From Moniliella sp. 'wahieum' (Eukaryota; Basidiomycota; Moniliellomycetes; Moniliellales; Moniliellaceae): a stretch of 64,000 bases of DNA. Made by a program: the position numbers and the translations under genes. Below are positions 46,125 to 57,543 of the stretch, piece by piece (the first letter of the stretch is position 1; each line of letters opens with the position of its first letter). The stretch lies in contig RSEE01000014.1 in NCBI GenBank assembly GCA_003971905.1, forward strand, positions 868,001-932,000, given 5' to 3'. The notes beneath the pieces were generated by a model that had not been told where the DNA came from, searched no databases, and worked only from the letters and a program-made list of their open reading frames with translations.

Positions 46125-49100
46125 CTAATACTCCATCTCCACTGAGCGCGGCGGGGGCGAGAAAGAATACGGTCCCGGGCGATGTGACTTGCGGGTGGAA
46201 GAAGGGGAAGCGACGTACCATCGCTGCCGGTTCGGCCTGGCCGCCACACGGGCAGGAGTGACGTCGCCCCCCCGCGGCACCTCCGCCCTGCGACCAACAG
46301 CCACGCCAACTGGCGTCGCCGCTTCGTGTGGCGTCGGGCTCATCCGCCGCCCACCCGACCAGCCTTGCCCGCCGGTAGAAGCAAGGGAGGGCATGGACCA
46401 ACCTGCTTCCTGCGGCGTTCCCGCCACCGGCCCGGGCGTGATATCCGTGTCTGCTTGTCCCCACGCCATCGGCATCCCCGTCACCCCCAGTGGTGGCAAG
46501 CTGGTTCCCAGCCCCATCCCCATCTCTAGACCAAACGAGCGCGGGGTCGCGACCCATTGGCCTCCAGGCGTCATGCCTACGCCAAGGGTTCCCTCTAGCC
46601 CCATGAGGGTGGCGCCAAGCGAGGGGAATGCGTGCGGGGTAGTGAACGCGCCGCCGGTCGTTTCCAGGCCCAGATCAAGTTCACGGCTGCCTGATGCAAT
46701 GGGGGTGCCGAGGCGGGAAGGGGTGGAGAGCAGCGGCGGCGGACGTGGCGAGGGCGAAGTAGAGCCAGAGTGAACGTCGCGGCACGGAGACGGCGTACTG
46801 CGCATGCCCGCTGCCCTGGGCGGCGAGGGTGTGGTGAGCCGCGACGGGTCCTGATGGTCCGACCACTGAAACGCCCCCGTCCGCTCAGAACCAGGTTGCA
46901 CACATGGAACTTTATCTCCCCGGCATTTCTCTTGGCGCGGCATGATCACCGCCGGATCCGATAGACCGGAACGCCGCTTGCGTCCCGACATTAGCACGCC
47001 CGTCGGCGACGGCAACAGCTTCCCTGAATCCGTCTTGCGCGCCAACGGTGAGCCCGGGTCGAGCGCACGCGTCCCATACCGATGAGCCCGTGCGCGCATG
47101 GGCGCCCGGGGGCCAGGGGGCGTGCGCACCACCCCACTGCCCTCTTGGCAGACCAGACGGGCAGGATCAGTACTGGTGCTCATATCGCACCTCAATGACG
47201 AGCCAGACGCTACAGAGTCCGAAACGACGGGCAGCGCCAACGTCCGCGGATCGCCCCCAAAGGCCACAACGCCATCCTCATTAACAAACAGCTTGTCCAC
47301 CATCGGGTGGGCGGGGCCATGGCGGGCGGGTCGTAGCCTGTACTGCCCCGGCAAATGGTGATATGCTGGAGCTGCTTCGCACGCGGGTCGATCGGGGAAG
47401 GTCCGCATTCCTCAGTACCGACGCCGACGTACTGGGCCTCAGCCGCACACTCGACCGCCCGCGGTGAGAGAGAACAGGCGCGGTGGTCGAATCAGTATCG
47501 ACCGTTGCCACCCCGATAGCCCCAGCGTCGGCCTGGCCGGGTGTAGATGCAGGGAGGGACGGAGACGTGGCGGCGGCCATGCGGACGGTGCAAGCATGGC
47601 AGACCCACTCGGTTAATAGGCCCTGAGTTGCACGATAGCCCACACATGGTTGGTGGTACACCCGCTTGCACCGTTCGCACCGTACCTGCGGCCCACCGTC
47701 GGCGCCCAAGTCACAAAAGCACGGCGCACCCTCTGGGGAGCCCTGGTTTCGCACCGCGGTGCCGGAGGCACCAACAGGCTCCCTGACCATGCGCGGCGAG
47801 TCGCGGAGGTGGACAGCATCCACCTCAATAAGTTCGTCCTTCCCGACCGACAGCCGTGCCGCCTCCCCCGCTTTGAATGGGTATATGGTTTTGTGTCGTT
47901 TGGTATTGCGGGGGCTGGCAGGTGGAGGGGCGGAAGCCGAAGGGAAGAAAGGCGCCGAGTTGCGTTTGCGTTTCAGCTGGTCCTTGCCCTGGCCGCTGTC
48001 CTTGGCCTGGGTTGAGTTGGAGCGTGGGCATGCGCATAGGGTGGGTATAGCCTGCGCCACCCGAGGAAGTGGGCAGGAAGGAGGACAGCTGGGTAGTCAG
48101 CACAGTAGGTCCCATGGGCAACGTAGCCGGGCTTGTCCCTGCATTCTGAAGAAGTGCCCCCACTTCGGGCTGGAGAGGCGCACCGTGCTTCGGCTCACCT
48201 GGGACAAGGGCCGGAAATGGTGGAAGTTTCAGCAAGTTAGAGCCATTGCTCGTGGGAGGGGGGAGATTCGCCTCAGCCTTGGTCAGCTGATTGGCCAGGG
48301 AGTTGGGAAGGCCGGAAACGGGAGCAGGAGCAAATGCAACGTTTGGGTCAACATGCGCCGCCGCCAAGGCCGCTTCACTGTCTGATTGGGCACACCCGTT
48401 CTCAAGGGGTATCAAAGTGGTGAGGGAATGGGGGTCAGTTTACGTTGACGCGATTTCCACGCTCGTTGGGACAAGGCACGGCGGACCATTGGATGAACTG
48501 AGCGGGCTGAGGGTGGTGCGAAGGAACGAAAAGATGGCTGGGGCACGGCTCACGTCGGGTACCGCGGGTACCGCGGTGCGCATCCACAGTTTCCCACCCA
48601 CGCCTGCCTCCTTCTCACCCAGGGAGAGGGATGGGCGAGACGCCCATTGCGACTCCTCCTTAAAAGAGCTGGCGCGGATGACGCGGCGGGTAGCCCAACA
48701 GACTGCTCCGAGCCTCCCTCTTCGTCGCTCTCGCATGGTTGGTCAAGCCACCGCCGGAGCACACTCGTTTTGACGGCATCCTCCTTCCGCTGTGAAAGTA
48801 GCGTGGCGCCGGAAGGGGCGGAAGCGATGCTGGTGGTGGGGAGGCAGGACGCACGATGAGGGGGGGCAATGGGAGAGGGGGCCGGGCCTGCTTGGAGTTG
48901 GAGGCACGGGAGTGATGGCCATTGCTCCATGAGGCAAACGGCAGCAGAGGAGCTCGGGCACTGGGCCTGACCAACAGGCGGGCAATGAGGGGGCGGGGCA
49001 GGTTGAAGAGGAGAGACCCAAGATTGGAGGACGCACAGGGCCGGCAGCCAGGCCGCGGCAGGGCGACGAGTCGGGGACGACGAACTCATCGAGCAGGCGG

Positions 49101-49156
49101 TGGAAGGTGCGGTCGGCGCTCGAGGGAGGTGGTGGAGCAGGATGGGGCTGGGGCAT
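46125..49156 (-). CDS. PHD-finger protein, function unknown
   Basis: Probable chromatin-associated protein. The ATG at 49156 gives MPQPHPAPPPPSSADRTFHR. The long N-terminal half is Pro/Ser/Gln-rich (LSSFLPTSSGG, LNPGQGQRPGQGP) and disordered-looking, with KRKRNSAPFFP and RNTKRHKTIYPF basic stretches. One PHD finger lies at about 47570-47720: CFCDLGADGGPQVRCERCKR then VYHQPC and EWVCHAC, a C4HC3 pattern with a C-x-C first pair, as in some yeast PHD regulators. The C-terminal half is low-complexity again (PLGVTGMPMAWGQADTDITP), ending RSVEMEY at 46125. About 1,010 residues, no clear intron. Frame breaks near 48780, 48430, 47860 and 47330. No family beyond PHD is recognised. Confidence 0.75.
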
Positions 49157-49798
49157 GGCCGGCGGCTAGGCTGGGTGGGTGGGGGTTGGGCAAGAGGTGT
49201 GAAGGCGGGTTAAATCAAGGATGGCAGCAGTAGGCGCAGGTAGAATGTTGTTTGGGCGAGTGTACTGGGGGCAACGCGCAGGGCCCCTCAACATTCAACA
49301 TTCAATCCTCATCACCGCCACCATCACCACCGCCATCACCATCTCCACCGCCCCCACCAGCCACCTGGCTTGGGCAGATCTGTCGATCACATGTCGCAGG
49401 TTATCATATAACCTTGGTCAAGTACGTTGGCGTTCAACGTGTTTAAAAACGTTAACCGTAAAGATGCCACGGGTCGTCGATCATCTCGGTGATTAGTGCC
49501 TCAGTGCGTTATAATGACCGAGTGACTAGCGACCAGTGACCAGTGACTAGTGAATGTCACCGGTCACCCGGTGACCGCCACCTGAGGCCGCGTCCAACGT
49601 CCAACCCTCCAACAGTCTTTGCCACCCGCCACCTACAGTCGGATCCAAGCCTCTCGCACACACAACTCCCCACCCATCCATCTATCCATCCATCCACCAT
49701 CGCCCGGATTTGCGCCTTCAGCCAATTCAATGTTAACACCCTGTGAATGATTGTGGTCACTTGACCGGCTTTTCCTCTTGTTCGGCGCGTCTCTAAAA

Positions 49799-49857
49799 CC
49801 GTTTTGAGTGATAAACGTTAAACGTTAATCGCGTCAACGAACGTTAAACGTTAAACT
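49799..49857. repeat. AACGTTAA-type palindromic repeats
   Basis: GATAAACGTTAAACGTTAAT, a short gap, then GAACGTTAAACGTTAAACT. The unit AACGTT is self-complementary; ACGTTAACCG also occurs near 49450. Confidence 0.8.
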
Positions 49858-49877
49858 CTCAGCGTTACGATGTTCAC

Positions 49878-49894
49878 AGCGCGCGCGCGCGCGC
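49878..49894. repeat. CG dinucleotide run
   Basis: About eight GC units in the AT-richer island; alternating purine-pyrimidine, so capable of Z-DNA. Confidence 0.8.
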
Positions 49895-52800
49895 CACACA
49901 CTGCCTCCGCATCTGCCTTCGATCTCGTCGATCGGGTGAGCCGCTCAGGCTGAGCCGAGCTTCAATGCATATCAGCGAGCATTGATCAGTGCTCACTGTA
50001 TACTCAGTGTCAACATGCCGACAGAGAAGAATGGACAAAACACCATCAACACTACATCGTCAGATCAATATCAATAAAGAAAGCTCAGCCTGAGCGCCCA
50101 CTCAACATTGTGGTGGGGAATAAGCCTTCAGTTTAACTACGCTCGATCAAATTCTACGAATTATGCAATCATTGTGGCTCAAGCTGCTCAAGTTTGAGGC
50201 CTGAGGCCTGATGGGCCTGATGATTGATGAGCTCTCAAAGTGTTGTGATGTGTAGCGACGTCCTGATCCACACGGCTATGGAAACCGCAAGGATGCTGAA
50301 GCGTATAGGAGGACAGCATAGGTAATCGATTGTGGGCGGGAGATAGGCGTTGGCGGGAGGACGCGGGACGGGCTACACAAGAGAAGAGGCTACTAAGTAT
50401 GCCGATGTACGGAGTGTCACAGTCGGGGCTAAGGCGAGGGAGACAGGATCAGACTAGGCCAAGGGTTTGTGTTGTGTTAGCGATCGTGGTGGGGATGGGG
50501 GAAGAAGCAAGAACAGAGGACATGGTGCGAAGTGGAAAGAACAGGGAAGGAGCGAGACGCGAGACGAAGAAAGAAATTGGAAATGGGAGCGAGATCAGCC
50601 AAACTATGACAGGATGTTGGGCTTTCTATCGGTCTCTCTCCACCTCCCTATATCTTCTCGGCTTACCTCTCTTACTACATTACAAAATCCGGGCGTCAAG
50701 GTGATAAGCTTGTCTTGCCCGAACAACTGTCTGGCCCGAGCCACTCGCCGGATCTGGGCGACGATGATTTCTGTAGTTATCGGCTGTGCCGACCACCCTT
50801 CTGTTGCATGGCATGGCTGGCGCTCATAACATCGTCGCGGGAATGCTGTGGGCGCCACGCTTTTTTGATAGTATATATGTTGTCACAGTCGTCTGCCAAG
50901 TAATAGCTAACAGTAGTACATGTGGCGACTTGACAGAGTATGTTGGACAAGGGTGTTCGGATCTGGAGGGTCTGGTTAGGGCGTTAGGTCAGTTTTGGGA
51001 CGCCACACACAATGACGGTTTACCGGAGCTGTGGAAGAAGCACTTGGTATGCAGAGAGAGGATTGAAATGGGTGAGAGATGATGTTGAGCCTGCGCATGT
51101 TTCTTTTGCACTTGAAAGACCCAAGATTGAACCAAAAGAAGATTATAGAAAGACCAGTGGAGGACGGAAACGGAAATCTTGAACATGTGTGTTGACCACC
51201 AGGTGACCCAAAGGAAAACAGCAGGATAAACACATACCCTCCCCCATGTCGAAACATATTATCCATCATGGCAATGTCCAACTCAAAAACAAACGAGAGT
51301 CTGCAGGTTCAACGATCAATTCAGCAACCAACCATGCGCTGTGTTGATGCGCCCCGAATCCGTCCCGGTTGGGCCCTGTGACGCAAGCCTCATAGGCAGG
51401 GAAGAGATGGTTCTCAGTGGACGTTGCTGGGATAGACGGGGAACGGAGCAGATTTAGAAGAGTGACGGTTGGATGGGGATGCACCATATATCGACACCTG
51501 TTCGAAATGTTGACCACCATGCTCTCGGGTCATAGACGGACCACAAGCTGGTTTTTCTACGTCAGCGAGAGGCGCAAAAAAACGTCGAGATGCAGTTTGG
51601 GGCGACGTGGGGGCGCTCTGTGAGGGTTGGGATTAGGGAACAGGGTGCGATACGATGTTCTTCTTTGGTAATTTACACATCTGCCACAGTCGGGCTAGAC
51701 GAGGAAGACCAGTAAGGTCTGCCAGAGACGAGGGGGAAAATGGTAAGATGGTTCGTGGGGAAGAAAACAGAGAAAGCATCAGACAGGGAACACAAGCAAA
51801 AGGAAAGGGAAAATCGAGATACACGGATGCAGAATCGGAAATTGGGGGCGAGCTTAGTCTTTCGGTGACAATATCAACCCCAACGACTATGAGAGAGAGC
51901 GAGAGACGGAGAAGGCTATATGGCCACACGAGGTTATACACACCTGATATTGCCTCCATATATGTTGACGCAACTGACCATCAGACGGTTTATAATAAGC
52001 GTCACCCCGAAAAGGAGACTGGTCTGAACTCTTGAGTTCAACACCATTTTGGAAAGCATGCAATCGGGTGAGGACTCTGCTTACATATATAGGTTGGCGC
52101 GAAGCCTCCATATTACTTGCTTCTTCCCGCCCGTTTTTCCAACAGCATGACAGCTATATATAGATTGCGTCAGCCATTATATCCTCCTGTGTACGCTTCC
52201 TACTATTATTCCGCCAGCTACACCCCGCTTCACAAATGGGCCTCACTTCTTTTTTTCTTCAACACCTTATATAATTTCCAGCATTCTTCAAAACTGCATG
52301 CTCTTTCTTCTCTCTTCATTAGTAGTTACCCGACACCAAAACAACTGAGGTGGAGACGCGCTTATACGTGAGAGTGGATAAAATCATTATTTGTCCATTG
52401 AACCTTGTCATCAGATAGCATAGCACACCACAGCGAACTGCCGATCCCCGCTGGAAAGGCGACAAAAAGTAGCGCGACGAAAGGAGAAGGCGACGGGCTG
52501 TGGGCGCGAGCTCGAGATTGTATAGATGAATAACGGTTTGATGGGCCTTTGGGGACGGTATAGGGGTCGTCCATGCGCACCACGGGATTGGTACGGATGG
52601 ATCACTCATAGTGATTCTCAATAATAGTCTCTTATACACCAGTACCGTCAGTGTCCCCCATCTCACTGCGATGCGAGAATGGGGCCAAATTTTTTCACCA
52701 CTTTTAATGTCACCATCGTCACGCGCCTCCAGCTTCAGTTTCGATTGCGGGGCTCCAGCCCGTTGTCTGTGCATGTTACTGCTTTTCGTCTGGGGAAGAC

Positions 52801-53911
52801 ATCTGTGACGTATGAAAGCATCCACACGTATGAAAGCAGCCGCATATATCATAGGTACCGCATGCGTACTATACCGAGACCCAAATGTCGATGATCGGTC
52901 GACGGCCCCGACGGGCGTGACGTCGTAGCGTGTCTCGGCACAGTCACATCTCGCAGGTAGAGAGATGCCATCTGGCAGGCCATTGGGCCCCTGAGGAAGA
53001 CCATCAAACCAACGCCTGATGGACCTGATGACTGTGACCAAAACAGGGCAAAGTCGGCTCTAGAGTAAGACCGTATCAGATGTAAAAGATGATAGAGAAT
53101 GTATGACGGTGATGTGTACAGTTATACTATTGTTACCCATAGTATAATTCTGATGAAATGGGGGATGCAGGACAGGTGCAGGAGAGTGTATTGCTACTAG
53201 TAGTATCTTGCCCGGTCGGAGGAAGAGCAGAGGCGGCGAAATGAGTTTCACTCGCAGTATCGTCAGGCACAGCAGGGCACAGCTCTGTCACGTTCAACTC
53301 TCTTACGGATTTTACTTGCGGCCGATGGGCTGTTGATGATCGATGAGATCGATGTTGGCAAAATCGTGTATTGTTGACTATATGATGAGACTACCGGTAG
53401 TCGTGTGTCCCGAGCGGATGTGTGGGAAAACAGGAACCATTTAGTCAGTAAGAAAAGGCATTCTCCACAGCTTCACTAACCTTTAGTTCCTCAAGCTTCA
53501 AGCCCTTGGCGACATCGAGGCCCGAGGCCTGAGGCTCCTGAGGCCTGCCACTTCGCTTTGCCCCCTTCCACGTGTCATGCTTCCCCAGTCCACCTCAGAC
53601 GGGGGGTAGAGAAGGAGGGCGCAGGAAAGCACAGGACGATGCATCCGCGACTCTGGGCCCTGGACTTTGGACCCTGGATCTGGGTGCCTGGGCGTCGGTC
53701 CCAGAGCGCGGGGCCAGTGTTCGGAGATTTGACCCACAGGCTGCGGCACTGGCTGGCAGAAGAGCGCCATGCATGATGGTTATGTGTCTCATGTATGATG
53801 CGGAGAACTATGCGCTGTCGGGTGCTGGGGCCATAATGCATAACTGCCGCCAGGCGGGCTATTCCGAGCCGTACCATAAAAACGGATGGGGAGTGCTGGT
53901 GTTGCTTTCAT

Positions 53912-55712
53912 ATGTGTCCTCGCCCCTTTGTGTTATTGCCCTCCGTCTCCCCTGCCACCCGCTTCCTGCCTTCTCCCCGCCCGTTTGGTATCTGCCACAG
54001 CCATGCCACATCTCCCCGACATGACCCTCGCCTGCCCCCCCCCCTGCCGCCAAGCCTGCCAGCTGCAGCACCCCAGCCCCAGCACCATCCCATCCGCCAT
54101 CACGCTGCCCCCTTTCCCCATCTGTTCCCCCCGCAACCGCTTCCCTTTCCTCTAGGTTGCCAGTCCGCGGCGCATCCGCTTCTTGGCAATCCCCCTGCCC
54201 CTCCCTTGCCTTTCCCGTCCACTGCCTTTCTTCCCACATACGCCCCTCATCAAGACTGCGATGCGCTCCACCTTTTCCTCCAAGGCAACCACAGTAATGG
54301 TTCTCTTTCGTCTCCTGAACGTCCTCCTCCTAATAAGGATGGTCTCACACTTGCATCCACACCACCCAACCGCTTCTCCCATCCCCAGCCCCAATTGGTG
54401 TCGTTATCCGGGACGGAACAGCAGGCCTCTTCTCCCCGTCCAAATATCACGTCCACCCCAACGCGGGCAACAAGCAAAGGCACCCGGAAGGCTTACAGCA
54501 AACGCAACCCTCACCTTGTCAACAAGCTGTTTCACATGTTGGAGGATGGATCATGGGACGATGTCGTGCGCTGGTCTTACGAGCGCGATAGTTTTGTTGT
54601 TGTGGTACGTCGCTGGGCGCCTCAGACGGGTGCGAGAGGAAGGCATACATTTTAGGGGAGAGAGACTCGAACGTGCATGGGCGCCGACAGAACTTGGATA
54701 AGTTCAACAAGCAGGTGCTGCCCCTGCCATTTCAAACACTCTAGCTTTTCCAGCTTTGTCCGCCAGCTCAACAAACACGATTTCCACAGGTCAAGAGCGA
54801 TCGAGCCTTGCTGGCAAAACTTTTGGACGTGGATCCGAGGCAAGTCAAGCCAGGCTATTTGGAAATGTGGGAGTTTAAGCATCGTTCCTTTCGCTCCGGT
54901 CGCCCCGACTTGCTCCACTTGATCCAACGCAAGGCCACAACTTTACCGCCCAACAGTCTTGCCAGTACGACCACCTCGGTACTGGCCAAAAAAGATAAGG
55001 ACATGTCCCCTCCCCTCTCCTCTATGACCGAGGAAGTCTGCCCCGACACCCCCATATCCCCCATCAACAACAACGCCGTAAAGGAGGATGTGACCGACCT
55101 CAAGCAACAGTTGAGCAGCTTGCAAGTCATCCAAGATGAGATGATCGACCATCTTGGCGCGCTTACCAAACAGTATGAGACAGTGATTACCGACATGGTG
55201 CAGGTCCAAGAAAACTTGGTGTATCAGGATAAGCTTATGCAGCTCCTCGTCCGCCAGTTGGCAACTGCCGACACTGCCATACTCACCACCGCCAACGCAT
55301 CCCTCCCTTCTCTCTCCACGCGCCGTGCACCTTCTTTGCATCCCAGTCCCACTCTCTCCGTTCATTCGAATTCGTCATCCCATACCAAGGACACAATGGT
55401 TCAGCTCCCCAACAGTCCGGTCTCATCACTGAAAGCATCTCATTCTTCGTAACGCCGACCCCGTGCTGCCGCCCCCTCTCACCCTCCCCCGCGCAAACCG
55501 ACGGACGAGGCCCCAACCTCTTGAAAAGAAGAAAAGCACGTTTCTCCCGCTTCCTCCGGCCCACTATGCAGAGCGAACTCCATACCATTTCAATGAGACG
55601 GGCAGCAGAACATCGGTCCCATCAGCGTCGCTACGCCCGTCAAACAGTACCAATCTCCTTGAGCACAGCGCACTTTGGCTCTGCGGGACCCAAACGGGCT
55701 CGCGCAGCTTAA
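53912..55712 (+). CDS. HSF-type DNA-binding transcription factor
   Basis: Heat-shock-factor fold regulator. The N-terminus is Pro/Ser-rich; the start at 53912 is the first ATG in frame and uncertain. The HSF domain begins PHLVNKLFHMLEDGSWDDVV and RWSYERDSFVVV, is split by an 86-bp intron (54605-54690), and continues NLDKFNKQVLP, FKHSSFSSFVRQLNKHDFH and WEFKHRSFRSGRPDLLHLIQ. A frame slip near 54727 removes with one C from CCCC, another near 54790 with one G. The gap between DFHR and WEFKH is about 26 residues. A coiled coil (DVTDLKQQLSSLQVIQDEM) follows, as in HSF oligomerisation regions. One stop is at 55452; after one shift a further segment ends GPKRARAA at 55712, which looks like a nuclear signal. 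No receiver domain, so not a Skn7 type. HSF1, Sfl1-like or another member cannot be decided. Confidence 0.85.
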
Positions 55713-56526
55713 AGCTTTTGTTGACTGTGGTGGCATCTGCGGTTTTTCTGGAGTGGGTGTGGTGGGAGAATCAAGAATTGAGAGACATGAATGGACGCAC
55801 GCCCAATCTCACTCGATTCCCCTTGGGGGGTTTTCGAAACCGCCCCAGACTAACAATCGTACTTACTCCCACCTTCTGCGCTTTCCTCCCCATCCTTCTT
55901 TTTCTTCCCTTATTCCACTCCGGGTTGTAGTCAGCTCGCATATGGAGTTTCTTACCTGCCTTGGTAGAGCGCTAAATTCCCTTCTTCTTGTCACGGGTCT
56001 TATGCTTGGATGGAGCAGACATCTGCCCTTTTCGTTTTCAGAGGTTGTTGTATTCACCACGGGCTCTTTTCTCACGGGGACTTTAACGGTGCTCCCACCT
56101 GCATCCCTGTCACATGTCGCTTCTCTTGTTTTTGTCGTCTCATCTTCATCGTCATCACCTAAATAGTATCATCTCTCGATCTCTTCCTACACATGCAGGT
56201 ATATACATATAGATTTGTAGAGAATTTCCCTAGCCCCTCCTACCCCGTCACTTGTTGTCTCCTTACGCCGGAGGTGGGTGCAATCAACGTGTGATGGCAT
56301 CTTGGCGTTCAATGTCGACGATAGTAGAGATGCTGGCGGAAGGCATCACTACTAAAGTAGTGCCTTTGTATTATAACTTTTCCTTCCTGCTCCGGCGAGA
56401 GAGCCTTGGTATTGCAGTTGTTCGTAGTTGCCTTAGCTTTCCGTTTTCTTCTACTTTCCATAATACGTTTTTCAAACCGCAACTATGGTGTTCATTGATA
56501 ACGCAAGTGCAGCCCTCCACGGCATG
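55713..56526. other. Intergenic region before the tRNA
   Basis: T- and C-rich sequence. Hydrophobic frames near 55730-56160 have no conserved motif. A GGTATATACATATAG element lies at about 56198. No gene called. Confidence 0.5.
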
Positions 56527-56612
56527 GGGCGGATAGCTCAGTTGGTAGAGCGCACGCTTCGCATTCCACGTGCACATGTGTGAGGTCTGGGGTTCGATTC
56601 CCTATTCGTCCA
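56527..56612 (+). tRNA. tRNA-Ala (anticodon CGC), with 13-nt intron
   Basis: Full cloverleaf: acceptor GGGCGGA (56527-56533) pairs with TTCGTCC (56605-56611) including the G3:U70 wobble that identifies alanine tRNAs; discriminator A at 56612. D stem GCTC/GAGC, anticodon stem CACGC (56553-56557) with GTGTG (56578-56582), loop TTCGCA plus T. Anticodon CGC is at 56560-56562. A 13-nt intron (56564-56576) follows position 37. T arm TGGGG-TTCGATT-CCCTA. A T6 terminator starts at 56614. The A and B box sequences are intact. Confidence 0.95.
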
Positions 56613-57051
56613 GTTTTTTCGGTTCCGTTGATGAAGCGAACGCAGCCTGCCCTCTCCTTCTCGCGCTCCCACCTTCTGCCAATACCAAAGGTATCTATCC
56701 CCTTGGAAGAAGTTCCCATGACTCATGGATCCCGTGACATCCTTTGCCCTTTCAGGCATTGTGGAGTATCCAGACAACTACCAGGATGGCTCGTGCCGAT
56801 TCCGGAGGCGGCTGACCATCCGACAGCATGCGTTCCTCGTTAATAGCGCATCGGGTCGCACTGGCTATACATGCTACTACTCTACCCCCCCCCTCGGAAA
56901 TCTTGGAACCTCCTACGACGCGGTCTCCCCATTTTGGACCCAGAGAGAGTTGGGCAGTGGCGCCATCTAGCCTAGTACCTTCTGACCACCCTCCCGCTCG
57001 TCTAGACCCGCTTAGCCGAGCCACGATGCCCACAGCAAGCCACAGACAAAC

Positions 57052-57543
57052 ATGGGACACGATGTGGTGGACAACCTGAGGGTGCCTACGCTCGGGACCG
57101 AAACCCAATCCAGCGACGCGGACGACAACAGCTTCCCCGTTCAGCCCCTGTCGAACCAGCCCCAAGGGCAGCTCAATTTGCTAGTGAATGTTGGCCACAT
57201 GGCGTCTGCTTGGACGGCCGATGAGCTAGCTACTCGAGGGTCGCCGGTTGGTCCAGTTCTGGCGCAGGCAGGAAGGCAACACCATCTAAGCTACCTTCCT
57301 CCCCATCTCACCTATCGAATACGTATAAAGGACTCGATTGTGGTCTCATGCATCTTCGGTCCAGACGGGAACCAGTGCTACAGTACATTGTTCGAATTGC
57401 TTTGCTTGCTTGAGGCACTTGAGGGCGACAACTTTTCGATTAAGGAGGAGGCACATTTCCGGCGCCTCCTGGAGCGCAGTTCCACTCCGAGACGATCCCT
57501 GTCATGGGGGGGGGTCTTGAGGTGGGACCCCCCTGTAGTTTAG
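57052..57543 (+). CDS. Possible protein of unknown function, 163 codons
   Basis: Opens with an ATG (MGHDVVDNLRVPTLG) and has mixed composition rather than the GC-biased look of chance frames. The most protein-like part is near the end: YRIRIKDSIVVSCIFG, CYSTLFELLCLLEALEG, FSIKEEAHFRRLLER, which would form amphipathic helices. It ends in a Gly-rich stretch over a GC hairpin, so the true 3' end may differ. No family recognised; an upstream frame at 56725-56970 (VEYPDNYQDGSCRFRRRL) could be an earlier exon. It may equally be a fragment. Confidence 0.3.
   Translation: MGHDVVDNLRVPTLGTETQSSDADDNSFPVQPLSNQPQGQLNLLVNVGHMASAWTADELATRGSPVGPVLAQAGRQHHLSYLPPHLTYRIRIKDSIVVSCIFGPDGNQCYSTLFELLCLLEALEGDNFSIKEEAHFRRLLERSSTPRRSLSWGGVLRWDPPVV
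57509..57533. other. GC-rich perfect hairpin
   Basis: GGGGGGTC pairs with GACCCCCC over a 9-nt loop (TTGAGGTGG). It overlaps the end of the 163-codon frame. Confidence 0.7.

Larger units (their letters stand above)
49157..53911. other. AT-richer gene-poor island
   Basis: About 4.7 kb with clearly lower GC than the flanks, especially 49800-53500. No frame shows a recognisable domain; the longest frames are about 120-240 codons of low-complexity or reverse-strand chance translation. It holds CACCAT repeats (49308-49360), AACGTTAA repeats (49799-49857), a CG run (49878-49894), GACTAGTGACC units (49525-49580), AGGCCTGA units near 50205 and 53520, and scattered TATATA stretches (50870, 51950, 52085, 52155). 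A T6 run ends at about 50865. I cannot assign tRNA, rRNA, snRNA or transposon sequence. Confidence 0.65.

Noticed and set aside
50660-50870. Possible Pol III RNA gene ending in a T6 run
   Set aside because: Several short complementary segments (CGACGATG / CATCGTCG) and a T6 run exist, but I could not fit SRP, RNase P, U6, 5S or tRNA conserved motifs. Covariance-model search would decide.
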